A stretch of 64,000 nt of DNA from an uncultured Clostridia bacterium (GCA_934670175.1 CAKUOX010000004.1:6589-70588); one strand, 5' to 3'. Shown: positions 51,046 to 60,230, numbered from the stretch's first letter. Translations and numbers: made by a program. The notes: generated by a model not told the origin, from the letters alone.

Positions 51046-51618
51046 ATGTACATTATCGTCGGTCTGGGCAATCCGGGCAAAAAATATGAACATACGCGCC
51101 ATAACGTGGGCTTTGATGTGGTCGAGATCCTCTCGCAGAAATACGATATTCCGCTGCTGAAGCTCCGGTGCAAGGCGGTGGTGGGCGAGGGTATGATCCG
51201 CGGCCAGCGCGTGGTGCTGGCGCAGCCCCAGACGTTCATGAACCTGAGCGGTGAATCGGTGGTTCAGCTGCTGAACTGGTATAAGCCAGAGGAGGATCAC
51301 CTGCTGGTGGCCTACGACGATGTGGATCTGCCTGAAGGGCGCATCCGCTTTCGCCCGTCCGGCAGCGCAGGCACGCACAACGGCATGCGCAACATCATCT
51401 ACCTGCTTGGGCGGGATAATTTCCCGCGCGTGCGGGTGGGCATTGGCAGGCCGGACGAGGGCTGGGACATGAAGGACTGGGTGCTGAGCGGCTATCGCAC
51501 CACCGAGCAGCGCAAAACCATGTTCGACGCCTATATGAACGCGGCGGACGTGATCGCGGAGTGGGTCGAAAAGGGCGTTGAGCCTGCGCGGCAGTTGATG
51601 GGCAAGCTGAACGGTTAA
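51046..51618 (+). CDS. pth: Peptidyl-tRNA hydrolase
   Basis: A 190-residue bacterial Pth: IIVGLGNPGKKYEHTRHNVGFD with catalytic His19, QPQTFMNLSGESV, YDDVDLPEGRIR and GTHNGMRNI. It recycles peptidyl-tRNA. It precedes mfd by 16 bases, an order conserved in Firmicutes. Confidence 0.96.
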   Translation: MYIIVGLGNPGKKYEHTRHNVGFDVVEILSQKYDIPLLKLRCKAVVGEGMIRGQRVVLAQPQTFMNLSGESVVQLLNWYKPEEDHLLVAYDDVDLPEGRIRFRPSGSAGTHNGMRNIIYLLGRDNFPRVRVGIGRPDEGWDMKDWVLSGYRTTEQRKTMFDAYMNAADVIAEWVEKGVEPARQLMGKLNG

Positions 51619-51634
51619 GTGTATTGGGGGAAAT

Positions 51635-54600
51635 ATGAGCACATCCTTGGAGCGCATGAACTGTCTGTTTGAACCGCTTGAGCGTCTGGAGAGCTTCAAC
51701 ACTCTGCTGGATGCGGTAAACGCGGGAAAGCTGTGTTCGGTTTATGGACCGGACGATTCCCAGCGCGCGCATGTGCTGGCGGGTATTGCCCGCAAAACGG
51801 GCCGGAAAATGGTCGTTCTGGCGGCAAACGAGGTGCTGGCCATGCGCATGGCGGATGACCTGAACGTGCTGCTGGACGGCGGCGCGCGCTTTCTGCCCGC
51901 GCGGGACATTTCGTTTGTGAAATCGTCTGCGTCGAGCCGCGAGCTTTCCATGCGGCGCATCGAGGTGCTGGGCGTGTGCCTGACGGGCGGCGCGCAGGTG
52001 CTGGTGGCTGCGGTGGACGCCGCGATGAACCGCATGGCGCCGCCGCAGCGCTTTAAGGACAGGATACTGCGCATCAGTGAGACCGACCGCATGGAACCGG
52101 CGGAGCTGATGGCGCGGCTTGCCGAAGCGGGCTACGAGCGCGTGCAGCTGGTGGAAGCGCGCGGCCAGTGCGCGCTGCGCGGCGGCATTGTGGATATTTA
52201 TCCGGTGGGCGGCCCAAATGCGCTGCGCATCGAGTTTTTCGACGATGAGATCGACTCCATCCGTTCCTTCGACGTGATGACCCAGCGCTCCATATCGCCC
52301 CGAAGCGAGGTGTGCATCTATCCGGCAGGTGAATTTTTGCCCAGCCGGGAGGAAGCACACGCGGCAGCGGCGCGGCTGCGCTACGAATTGGAGCGCCGCG
52401 AGCAGCGCGGCGATCATACCGTGCGCCAGCGCAGGCTGGAAAGCGAATTCGGGCTCATGCCCTTTGAAGAATTTTTGAAGGCCGCCGAGGCGGAAAAACC
52501 CGAGGAAGCACGGGAAGCGTCCGCGCCTGTCCCGAGGCGGGATCGCGGCTTTGCACAGATGATCGACGCGCTGGAGACGGGGCGCTGCTTTGACGGGGCG
52601 GACGGCATTCTGCCGGTGCTGATGGATCATAACGCGACGCTGCTGGATTATTTTGAGGATCCGGTTCTGGTGCTCGATCAGCCCGAAAGGGTGCGCGAGC
52701 GCGCCGAAAACCGTTTTCTGGAATTCAAGGAAATGTTTACCGCCGCCCTCGAGCACGGCGATGCGCTGAGCATGCAGGCGCAGCTGCTGCTGACCTACGA
52801 ACAGCTGCTGGCGCGCATGGACGGCCGGAGCATGATTATCACCAATCCGTTTTTGCGCTCGGATCCGGATTTCAAACCGCAGGCGCTGGTGCAGATCGAG
52901 GGGCGAAACGCCGCAGGCTATCAGGCCAATATTCAGGAATTGAAGCTGGATATCGACAAGTGGCGCAAGGATGGCTGGCAGATCGCGCTGCTGGCGGGCG
53001 GCAAGGCGCGCAGCGAGCGCCTGCTGGGCGCGCTGGAAAGCCTGGAATGCGCGGCGGATTTGCCGGAGCAGCCCCCGAAGCGCATTGCGCAGGGCAGGCC
53101 GGTGATCCTGCCGCTGGCGCTCAACCGCGGCTTTGTCTATCCGGAGATTCGGTTTGTCGTCGTTTCCGAATCGGATATCTACGGCGTCAGCCGTCAGAAG
53201 AAGCGCGCCCGCGCGCGCTCCGGCGAAAAGATTGCCGCGTTTACAGACCTGAAGGTCGGCGATTATGTGGTTCATGAGAACCACGGCGTCGGTCAATTCA
53301 TGGGCGTGGTGCGTCTGGCAAGCGAGGGTACCTATCGCGATTTTCTGCATATTCGCTATCAGGGCACGGACAAGCTCTATGTGCCCACGGATCAGCTGGA
53401 TCGCGTACAGAAATACATTGGTTCCGAGGGCGAGGCGCCGCGTTTGAACCGCCTGTCCGGCGGCGAATGGCAGCGCCAGAAGGCCAAGGTGCGCCAGTCA
53501 ATCCAGGACATTGCGGGCGACCTGCTGAAGCTCTATGCACAGCGCGAGGCCGCGCCGGGACACGCCTTTGATCGCGATACGCCATGGCAGCGCGAATTTG
53601 AAGACAATTTTCCCTATGAGGAAACGCCGGATCAGCTGGCCGCCATCGAGGAGATCAAGCGCGACATGGAACGGCCGCGCCCGATGGACAGGCTGCTGTG
53701 CGGAGACGTGGGCTATGGCAAGACGGAGGTGGCGCTGCGCGCCATCTTCAAGGCCGTGATGGGCGGCAAGCAGGCCGCGATGCTCGCGCCGACGACGATA
53801 TTGGTGCAGCAGCACTACGCCACCATGCTCAACCGCTTCAGTGGCTTTCCAGTGCGCGTGGAGGTGCTGAGCCGCTTCAAGACCGCGGCGGAGCAAAAGC
53901 AGATATTGCAGCAGCTCAAGGATGGCGCCATAGATGTGATCGTGGGCACGCACCGGCTGCTGGCCAAGGATGTTGAATTTAAGGATCTGGGGTTGCTGGT
54001 GGTGGACGAGGAGCAGCGCTTCGGCGTGGCGCATAAGGAGGCCATCAAGAAGCTCAAGGGAAACATCGATGTGTTGACGCTCTCCGCCACGCCGATTCCG
54101 CGCACGCTGCACATGTCCATGGTGGGCATACGCGATATGAGCCTGCTGCAATCGCCGCCGGAGGAGCGCTATCCGGTGCAGACCTATGTGGTGGAGTATT
54201 CCGACGGCCTGGTGCGCGACGCGATCCTGCGCGAGCTGGCGCGCGGCGGCCAGGTATATGTGCTGTATAACCGCGTGCAGACCATCGAGGTGATGTACGC
54301 GCGACTGAAGCGGCTGGTGCCGGAGGCGCGCATTGTCGTGGGTCACGGCCAGATGCGCGAGCATGCGCTCGAGGACGTGATGCTGGACTTCTACGACGGC
54401 AAGTTCGACGTGCTGCTCTGTACCACGATCATTGAGGCGGGGCTCGATGTGCAGCGCGCGAATACGCTGATCGTGTGCAATGCGGATCAGTTCGGCCTGT
54501 CACAGCTGTATCAGCTGCGCGGGCGCGTGGGGCGCAGCAATCGGCTGGCCTATGCCTATCTGACCTTCAGTCCGAGCAAGGTGCTTACGGAGGCGGCGGA

Positions 54601-55285
54601 CAAGCGCCTGAACGCCATACGCGAATTCACGGAATTCGGCGCGGGCTTCCGCGTGGCAATGCGGGATCTGGAAATCCGCGGCGCGGGCAACCTGCTCGGC
54701 AGCGAGCAGAGCGGCTTTATGGCGTCCGTGGGCTACGATCTGTATGTAAAGATGATCGAGGACACCGTGCGCGAAATGCGCGGCGATGCGTCGCTGGGCG
54801 ATATTGAGACGCGCGTTGATCTGAAGGTGGACGCTTATCTGCCCGGCGAGTATGTGCAGGATGATCTGCTGCGCGTGGAGATGTATAAAAAGATCGCGTC
54901 CATTCGCAATCGAGATACGCGTGAGGATCTGATCGAAGAGCTGATCGACCGCTTCGGCGACCCGAAGCGTCCGGTAATGAATCTGATCGAGATCGCCAGC
55001 CTGAAAGCATTGTGCGGGCAGATCGGCATCGACTATGTGTGCGCCAAGGGCGACGAGCTGTGGATGCGCTTTTCCATTGCCGCTGATATTGATCTCATGC
55101 GCGTGCTGGTGGCGACTAAAAAGCAGCCGCAGTGCCTGCGCGTGCAGGGCGGCAATCCGCCGACGCTGGTGTATTTCAAGCGCGGTAAGGATGCCGAGGA
55201 ATTGCTCAAGGGCGCGGTCAGCGCCATGGAGGACGTGGTTAAGGAATACCAAACGGGCGAAGCAAAGGAGAATGCCGATGGCTGA
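51635..55285 (+). CDS. mfd: Transcription-repair coupling factor Mfd
   Basis: A 1216-residue Mfd. The UvrB-homology module is N-terminal (residues about 25-250), the RNA-polymerase-interacting CarD-like domain is at about 530-600 (KVGDYVVHENHGVGQFMG), followed by the RecG-type translocase with Walker A CGDVGYGKTEVALR (about 689), DEEQRFG (about 790) and the SATPIPRTL motif, then the TRCF domain near the C-terminus (about 1040-1170). It removes stalled RNA polymerase and recruits UvrA. ATG 51635 follows TTGGGGGAAAT. Its end overlaps the next gene by eight bases. Confidence 0.96.
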   Translation: MSTSLERMNCLFEPLERLESFNTLLDAVNAGKLCSVYGPDDSQRAHVLAGIARKTGRKMVVLAANEVLAMRMADDLNVLLDGGARFLPARDISFVKSSASSRELSMRRIEVLGVCLTGGAQVLVAAVDAAMNRMAPPQRFKDRILRISETDRMEPAELMARLAEAGYERVQLVEARGQCALRGGIVDIYPVGGPNALRIEFFDDEIDSIRSFDVMTQRSISPRSEVCIYPAGEFLPSREEAHAAAARLRYELERREQRGDHTVRQRRLESEFGLMPFEEFLKAAEAEKPEEAREASAPVPRRDRGFAQMIDALETGRCFDGADGILPVLMDHNATLLDYFEDPVLVLDQPERVRERAENRFLEFKEMFTAALEHGDALSMQAQLLLTYEQLLARMDGRSMIITNPFLRSDPDFKPQALVQIEGRNAAGYQANIQELKLDIDKWRKDGWQIALLAGGKARSERLLGALESLECAADLPEQPPKRIAQGRPVILPLALNRGFVYPEIRFVVVSESDIYGVSRQKKRARARSGEKIAAFTDLKVGDYVVHENHGVGQFMGVVRLASEGTYRDFLHIRYQGTDKLYVPTDQLDRVQKYIGSEGEAPRLNRLSGGEWQRQKAKVRQSIQDIAGDLLKLYAQREAAPGHAFDRDTPWQREFEDNFPYEETPDQLAAIEEIKRDMERPRPMDRLLCGDVGYGKTEVALRAIFKAVMGGKQAAMLAPTTILVQQHYATMLNRFSGFPVRVEVLSRFKTAAEQKQILQQLKDGAIDVIVGTHRLLAKDVEFKDLGLLVVDEEQRFGVAHKEAIKKLKGNIDVLTLSATPIPRTLHMSMVGIRDMSLLQSPPEERYPVQTYVVEYSDGLVRDAILRELARGGQVYVLYNRVQTIEVMYARLKRLVPEARIVVGHGQMREHALEDVMLDFYDGKFDVLLCTTIIEAGLDVQRANTLIVCNADQFGLSQLYQLRGRVGRSNRLAYAYLTFSPSKVLTEAADKRLNAIREFTEFGAGFRVAMRDLEIRGAGNLLGSEQSGFMASVGYDLYVKMIEDTVREMRGDASLGDIETRVDLKVDAYLPGEYVQDDLLRVEMYKKIASIRNRDTREDLIEELIDRFGDPKRPVMNLIEIASLKALCGQIGIDYVCAKGDELWMRFSIAADIDLMRVLVATKKQPQCLRVQGGNPPTLVYFKRGKDAEELLKGAVSAMEDVVKEYQTGEAKENADG

Positions 55286-57284
55286 GCGCTTTCTGCCAGT
55301 CACGCGCGAGGAAATGCGCGCGCGCGGCTGGGATGCACCTGATTTTGTGTACGTCACGGGCGACGCCTACGTCGATCATCCGTCGTTCGGGCTTGCCATT
55401 ATATCGCGCGTGCTCGAGGCCGCCGGTTATCGCGTGGCGATGCTGCCGCAGCCCGACTGGCATTCCTGCGAGGATTTCAAGCGCTTCGGGCGGCCGCGGC
55501 TGGGCTTTCTGGTGACGGCGGGCGTGATCGATTCGATGGTGAACCGCTATACGGTGGCCAGAAAGCCGCGCGGAGAGGACGTCTATTCACCCGGCGGTGC
55601 GGTCGGCAAGCGTCCTGACCGCGCTACGGCCGTGTACGCCAACCGCATCCGCGAGGCCTACGGTGCGGTGCCGATCGCCATTGGCGGGGTCGAAGCGTCG
55701 CTGCGCCGCTTCGCGCACTATGATTATTGGGATAACCGCGTGCGCAATTCCATGCTGGTGGACAGCTGCGCCGATGTGCTGATGTTCGGCATGGGCGAAA
55801 GGAGCATACTGCGCGTGGCGGAATGGATCGACTCGGGACGGCCGATTTCTGAAATGCGCATTCCAGGCACATGCGTAATGGCCTCCGAGGTGCCCGAGGG
55901 CTTCATTGAGATTCCGGCGCAGGAGGTCGTGGCGAAGGATAAGCGCGCCTATGCTGAGGCGTTCAAAATTCAGTACGACCAGCAGGATCCTGTGCGCGGC
56001 AAGCCGCTGGCGCAGAAGCACGGGCGGCGTTATTTGCTTCAGAATAAGCCGGATATGCCGCTGACCCGCGCGGAAATGGATCGCGTGTACGCGCTGCCGT
56101 ATCAGCGCGCCTGGCACCCAATGTACGACAAGCTGGGCGGCGTGCCCGCGCTGGCGGAGGTGCAGTTTTCCATAACGCATGTACGCGGCTGCTTTGGCGC
56201 ATGCAATTTTTGTGCGCTGACCTTTCATCAGGGGCGCATCGTGACCAGCCGCAGCCGCGAATCCATACTGGCTGAGGCGAAGCTGTTGACGAAGCTGCCG
56301 GGCTTCAAGGGCTATATCCACGATGTCGGCGGTCCCACGGCGAATTTCAGGCGGCCGGCCTGCGACAAGCAGATCAAATGCGGCGCATGCGCCCATCGGC
56401 AATGCCTGTTTCCGCATCCCTGTCCGAATATGAAGGCGGAGCATCGGGAATATATGGAGATACTGCGGGCGCTGCGGGCATTGCCGGACGTGAAAAAGGT
56501 GTTTATCCGTTCGGGCATACGCTTTGATTACCTGTTGAAGGACAGCAGCTCGGGCTTTTTGAATGAATTGGTGCGCTACCATGTGTCTGGACAGCTGAAG
56601 GTTGCGCCCGAGCATGTCAGTCCGAATGTGCTGACGTGCATGGGCAAGCCTGAGCCGTCTGTTTTTGAGGATTTCGTGCGCCGCTATAAGCAGGCGAATG
56701 AAAACGCGCACATGGATCAGTATCTGGTGCCGTATTTCATGTCCAGCCATCCGGGCAGCACGCTTCAGGATGCGGTGATGCTGGCGGAATACCTGAAAAA
56801 GAGCGGCCTGCGTCCAGAGCAGGTGCAGGACTTTTATCCCACGCCCGGCACGATGTCCACCGCCATGTTCTATACGGGACTCGACACGCGCAGCATGGAG
56901 CCGGTGTATGTGGCGCGCGATCCGCATGAAAAGGCGATGCAGCGCGCGCTGATGCAGTATTACATCCCGACGAACCACAGGCTGGTGCTGGAGGCGCTGC
57001 GGCGCGCTGGGCGCGAGGATCTGATCGGCTGGGAACGCGGCTGCCTGATTCCGCCGTATGTTTGCGAAAGGAAGGCCGCGGGCGGCGCGGATGCCCGCAG
57101 TGCGCGGGCACACGGCGCAGAAGGGGAAAATGCGCGGGATAAGCGGCGCGGATCCGGCAATGAAAGGAACAGACAGGGATCATCCAGAGGAACTCAAAAC
57201 AGTAAAAGGGGCGGACGGGAATCGTCCAGAGAGGCTCAGAACAGTAAAAACAAACCAAGGTCTGGAAAAGAACGCCGAAGATGA
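55278..57284 (+). CDS. YgiQ-type (UPF0313) radical SAM protein with basic C-terminal tail
   Basis: A 668-residue radical SAM protein of the YgiQ family: N-terminal DAYVDHPSFGLAIISRVLE, IAIGGVEASLRRFAHYDYW, the cluster motif CFGACNFC (about 305-312), DVGGPTANFRRPAC, and VAPEHVSPNVLTCMGKPE. Reaction is unknown for the family. The tail (about 600-668) is Arg/Ser/Asn-rich and contains two 14-residue repeats (around SSRGTQNSK and SSREAQNSK) encoded by 42-bp near repeats at about 57170-57252. It is coupled to mfd by overlap. The tail may bind nucleic acid. Confidence 0.88.
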   Translation: MAERFLPVTREEMRARGWDAPDFVYVTGDAYVDHPSFGLAIISRVLEAAGYRVAMLPQPDWHSCEDFKRFGRPRLGFLVTAGVIDSMVNRYTVARKPRGEDVYSPGGAVGKRPDRATAVYANRIREAYGAVPIAIGGVEASLRRFAHYDYWDNRVRNSMLVDSCADVLMFGMGERSILRVAEWIDSGRPISEMRIPGTCVMASEVPEGFIEIPAQEVVAKDKRAYAEAFKIQYDQQDPVRGKPLAQKHGRRYLLQNKPDMPLTRAEMDRVYALPYQRAWHPMYDKLGGVPALAEVQFSITHVRGCFGACNFCALTFHQGRIVTSRSRESILAEAKLLTKLPGFKGYIHDVGGPTANFRRPACDKQIKCGACAHRQCLFPHPCPNMKAEHREYMEILRALRALPDVKKVFIRSGIRFDYLLKDSSSGFLNELVRYHVSGQLKVAPEHVSPNVLTCMGKPEPSVFEDFVRRYKQANENAHMDQYLVPYFMSSHPGSTLQDAVMLAEYLKKSGLRPEQVQDFYPTPGTMSTAMFYTGLDTRSMEPVYVARDPHEKAMQRALMQYYIPTNHRLVLEALRRAGREDLIGWERGCLIPPYVCERKAAGGADARSARAHGAEGENARDKRRGSGNERNRQGSSRGTQNSKRGGRESSREAQNSKNKPRSGKERRR

Positions 57285-57314
57285 TTGACAGACTGCGGTC
57301 TGTATTGCTATAAT
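57285..57314 (+). promoter_or_regulatory. Promoter and operator of the tetR gene
   Basis: TTGACA (57285-57290) and TATAAT (57309-57314) with an 18-base spacer. ACAGAC (57288-57293) and GTCTGT (57298-57303) form a perfect dyad covering the -35 end and spacer, a classic TetR autoregulatory position. Confidence 0.7.
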
Positions 57315-57373
57315 GGAATGGGGCTGACCGTGCAGCGTCGCTCCGATTATAGCCGAGGGCGGGGTGGATTGCC

Positions 57374-58075
57374 GTGAAGAAGGGCGAATTGCGCAGAGAT
57401 TCCATATTGAATACGGCGGAGCAGCTCTTTTTTAATAAGGGTTACGATGATACGTCCATTCAGGACATTCTGGACGCCATGGGAATTTCCAAGGGCGGCT
57501 TCTATCATTATTTTGATTCCAAGGGCGCTCTGCTGGAGGCGATCTGCCGCAGGCGCAGCGCCGCAGACATCGAGCGCATCCGCGCGGAGCTGCTCATGGG
57601 CAAGCTGACGCCTACGCAGAAGCTCAACCGTCTGCTCGGTGCGCTGAATATCTTTGCCCGCAGCGAGCCGCGCTACACCGCGCTGGTGCTGAAAACCGGC
57701 TATATCGACGGCGACGTGCGCTTTTGCGATCAGCTGCGCCGCTTTATGACGGACGAGTTGAACCCGATGGTGGACGCGGTGCTGCGCGAAGGCGTGGCGG
57801 ACGGCAGTTTTTTCATCCGCAATCCCGGACGGCTGGGGCGGCTTATGCTGATGCTGGGCTACGACGTGAACGACGAGACGTGCCGCATTCTGGCCGCAGG
57901 CCGCGACGATCCTGAATGTGTGATCGAGATCATGGATCTGCTGGATGCCTATCGCGAAAGCATGGAGGCGCTGTCCGGCGCACGATTTGGCAGTATCATC
58001 CTGTTTGATGTGGAACAATTGCTGGACGCATTTCGTCAAACAGCCGTTGAGCTTAAATTGATCGCGGAGGCATAA
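57374..58075 (+). CDS. TetR-family transcriptional regulator
   Basis: A 233-residue TetR repressor: N-terminal HTH (about 8-55) with ILNTAEQLFFNKGYDDTSIQDILDAMGISKGGFYHYFDSK and a helical ligand-binding part beyond. The GTG start at 57374 lies about 60 bases after the TATAAT; a GGGCGGGGTGG-like site precedes it. The dyad in its promoter suggests autoregulation. The amidase gene starts five bases after its stop, and its GGAGG is in the tetR 3' end, so both are cotranscribed. The ligand is unknown. Confidence 0.9.
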   Translation: MKKGELRRDSILNTAEQLFFNKGYDDTSIQDILDAMGISKGGFYHYFDSKGALLEAICRRRSAADIERIRAELLMGKLTPTQKLNRLLGALNIFARSEPRYTALVLKTGYIDGDVRFCDQLRRFMTDELNPMVDAVLREGVADGSFFIRNPGRLGRLMLMLGYDVNDETCRILAAGRDDPECVIEIMDLLDAYRESMEALSGARFGSIILFDVEQLLDAFRQTAVELKLIAEA

Positions 58076-58079
58076 TTCT

Positions 58080-58970
58080 ATGAAGCGTATTATTTGCAGT
58101 GCAGTGGCCGGCAAAAACAGAGCTTTGCGGGTCGGTGGTTTCCAACGAAAAGTGTCGCTGATTCTTCTGATCGCATTGGCGCTTGCACTGCCGTGTTCTG
58201 CGGCGCTGGCCGAGCAAATCGAGATCGTGGGCGCAGTGACGAGCGCACAGGCGCCCGCAGCGCAGCCCACGCCCGCCATTTCCGAAGCAGACGAGGTGGA
58301 CATGGCCATGGCGCGCGCCTCACTGAAGTCGGAACCGATGCCGCAGGGGCGCCTGGAGGGGCTGATTATCGGCATTGATCCCGGGCATCAGGCGCATGCC
58401 AACAGCGACAAGGAGCCGATCGCGCCCGGCAGCAGCGAAAAAAAGGCCAAGGTCGCTTCTGGTACGTCCGGTGTGAGCACGGGCATTCCCGAATACGAAA
58501 CGGATCTTGAGATCGCGCTCAAGCTGCGCGACGCGCTGCTTGACGAGGGCTGCACCGTTTATATGACGCACGATACGGCAGATGTGGATATTTCCAATCT
58601 CGAACGTGCGGAAATGATGAACGAGTACGGCTGTGACATAGTGCTCAGGCTGCACTGTGACGGCAGCACTGACCGCAGCGCCAACGGCATCGGCATGTTC
58701 GTGCGCAAGACCGGCGAAAAGCAGGAGGAAAGCGAGGCCGCGGCGCAGGTGCTGCTGGAAAAGATGAGCGAGGCGACCGGCGCGAAGGCGCGCGGCGTGT
58801 TCCTGCGCGATACCTATACCATGAACAACTGGTCGGTCGTGCCCTGCATTCTGGTGGAGATGGGCTATATGTCCAATCCTGACGAGGATGAGAAGCTGAA
58901 TGACCCTGATTATCAGTCTCTTCTGGTCGAGGGCATGGTAGAGGGCTTATGTGCCTATTTCGAACGCTGA
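58080..58970 (+). CDS. Secreted N-acetylmuramoyl-L-alanine amidase (Amidase_3)
   Basis: A 296-residue zinc amidase. A long N-region precedes the signal helix (about 24-42; cleavage near ALA-EQIE). The catalytic domain (about 95-294) has IGIDPGHQ (His ligand), the ETDLEIA Glu ligand region, VLRLHCDGS (second His), and LVEMGYMSN with the catalytic Glu. It cleaves the amide between MurNAc and L-Ala in peptidoglycan. Unlike AmiC/CwlC relatives, no SPOR or cell-wall repeat domain is present; an Ala/Pro-rich linker follows the signal. Confidence 0.92.
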   Translation: MKRIICSAVAGKNRALRVGGFQRKVSLILLIALALALPCSAALAEQIEIVGAVTSAQAPAAQPTPAISEADEVDMAMARASLKSEPMPQGRLEGLIIGIDPGHQAHANSDKEPIAPGSSEKKAKVASGTSGVSTGIPEYETDLEIALKLRDALLDEGCTVYMTHDTADVDISNLERAEMMNEYGCDIVLRLHCDGSTDRSANGIGMFVRKTGEKQEESEAAAQVLLEKMSEATGAKARGVFLRDTYTMNNWSVVPCILVEMGYMSNPDEDEKLNDPDYQSLLVEGMVEGLCAYFER

Positions 58971-59029
58971 CACGCGCGCCGGAATTACGTTATTTTTTCG
59001 TTGAATGCGCGATGGAATGGCACTTTCGA

Positions 59030-59058
59030 TTGACAAACGGGTTACAAACGTATATAAT
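59030..59058 (+). promoter_or_regulatory. Strong sigma-A promoter for rplU-prp-rpmA
   Basis: TTGACA (59030-59035) and TATAAT (59053-59058) with a 17-base spacer. Confidence 0.85.
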
Positions 59059-59061
59059 TAA

Positions 59062-59130
59062 TCGGTAAGCCGCTCGGAGTCGGCTTCTAAAGCATGCAAA
59101 TGCTGCCAAACTCCGGCGAGATTAATGTAT
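59062..59130 (+). ncRNA. Ribosomal L21 leader-type autoregulatory RNA
   Basis: The leader has an AGCCG-CTCGGAGT-CGGCT hairpin, a GCATGCAAATGC hairpin and CTCGGAGT/ACTCCGGCGAG complementarity that closes around them, just upstream of the rplU ribosome site. L21 leaders of this position and size are known in Firmicutes and let ribosomal protein control the operon. I assign by position and pairing, not by alignment. Confidence 0.55.
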
Positions 59131-59144
59131 AGGAGGTGCAACGC

Positions 59145-59456
59145 GTGTACGCAGTCATTAAGACCGGTGGCAAGCAGTACCGTGTTCAGCAGGGCGACGT
59201 TATTTTCGTTGAAAAGATCGACGCACAGGCAGACGAAGCGGTTACTTTTGATGAGGTGCTGCTCGTTAGCGATGGCGACGCCAGCAAGATCGGCACGCCC
59301 GTGGTAGAGGGCGCCAAGGTCGAGGGCAAGGTTCTGGCTCAGGTGAAGAGCAAGAAGATCGTCGTCTATAAGTATAAGGCCAAGAAGAACGAGCGCAAAA
59401 AGCAGGGTCATCGTCAGCCCTACACCAAGGTTGAAATCACCGCTATCAACGGCTGA
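59145..59456 (+). CDS. rplU: 50S ribosomal protein L21
   Basis: A 103-residue L21: YAVIKTGGKQYRVQQGDVIF at the start and KYKAKKNERKKQGHRQPYTK at the end. GTG 59145 has AGGAGG eight bases upstream. Its stop overlaps the prp start (TGATG). Confidence 0.97.
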   Translation: MYAVIKTGGKQYRVQQGDVIFVEKIDAQADEAVTFDEVLLVSDGDASKIGTPVVEGAKVEGKVLAQVKSKKIVVYKYKAKKNERKKQGHRQPYTKVEITAING

Positions 59457-59809
59457 TGAAAACCTTTGGCACGACCGTTACATTCTATAAACGGTCCGAC
59501 GGCGCTCTGATCGGCTATTCTTCCAGCGGACACACAGGTTATGCCGAAGCGGGCAGCGATATCGTCTGCGCGGCGATTTCAGCGCTGACGCAAAGCACGC
59601 TGAACGGATTGAAAAACATCCTGAAAGCGCCCGTGATGTTCGATGTTGATGAAGATGGAGCGTTCATTGAAGTCAGCTTGACGCCCGAAGCCGAAGAAGC
59701 TACGATCCGGCAGGCACAGCTTCTGCTGCTCACGCTTCAGGAAGGTCTTCAGGCAATCCAGAGGGAATACCCTCGCAATCTTCGGATTATCTTCAAGGAA
59801 CGGAGGTAA
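59456..59809 (+). CDS. prp: Prp, ribosomal-processing cysteine protease
   Basis: A 117-residue Prp/YsxB protein. The catalytic pair lies in SGHTGYAEAGSDIVCAAIS (His about 26, Cys about 38). Prp removes the N-terminal extension of L27 in Firmicutes, and the following L27 has that extension. It is translationally coupled with rplU. Confidence 0.92.
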   Translation: MKTFGTTVTFYKRSDGALIGYSSSGHTGYAEAGSDIVCAAISALTQSTLNGLKNILKAPVMFDVDEDGAFIEVSLTPEAEEATIRQAQLLLLTLQEGLQAIQREYPRNLRIIFKERR

Positions 59810-59814
59810 AGCAA

Positions 59815-60111
59815 ATGTTCAGAATGAATCTTCAGCTCTTCGCTCATAAGAAGGGAATGGGTTCTTCCCGTAACGGCCGCGACAGCCATGCGCAGCGCCT
59901 GGGCACCAAGCGCAGCGATGGTCAGTTCGTTCTGGCGGGAAACATTCTCGTTCGCCAGCGCGGAACGAAAATCCATCCGGGCCACAATGTAGGCATCGGT
60001 GATGACGATACCCTGTACGCAAAGATCGATGGTATCGTGAAGTTCGAACGTCTGGGCAAGACCCGCAAGCAGGTCAGCATCTATCCCAAGACGGAAGCCG
60101 CAGCGGAATAA
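59815..60111 (+). CDS. rpmA: 50S ribosomal protein L27 (with Prp-cleavable N-terminal extension)
   Basis: A 98-residue L27. The N-terminus MFRMNLQLFA followed by HKKGMGSS matches the known extension that is cut after the Phe-Ala by Prp; the body has GTKIHPGHNVGIGDDDTLYA. GGAGG is nine bases before ATG 59815. A strong terminator follows. Confidence 0.96.
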   Translation: MFRMNLQLFAHKKGMGSSRNGRDSHAQRLGTKRSDGQFVLAGNILVRQRGTKIHPGHNVGIGDDDTLYAKIDGIVKFERLGKTRKQVSIYPKTEAAAE

Positions 60112-60123
60112 GCGAAAGACCAT

Positions 60124-60161
60124 AAAAAGCATCGGAAACGTATCGTTTCCGGTGCTTTTTT
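60124..60161 (+). terminator. Intrinsic terminator after rpmA
   Basis: AAAAAGCATCGGAAACG (60124-60140), loop TAT, then the complementary arm CGTTTCCGGTGCTTTTTT (60144-60161) ending in T6. Confidence 0.92.
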
Positions 60162-60174
60162 CTATGGAGCGCGC

Positions 60175-60230
60175 TTGACAATGCAAAACTCTGCAGCTAT
60201 AATCATTCCTATCAACACAATAGGAATGAT
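60175..60230 (+). promoter_or_regulatory. mnmA promoter with 11-bp inverted repeat at the start site
   Basis: TTGACA (60175-60180) and TATAAT (60198-60203), 17 bases apart. ATCATTCCTAT (60202-60212) and ATAGGAATGAT (60220-60230) are perfect arms around CAACACA, overlapping the -10 end and +1, and reaching the ribosome site. The ATTCCTAT half-site resembles those of Rrf2-family regulators such as CymR; this is inference. Confidence 0.75.
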
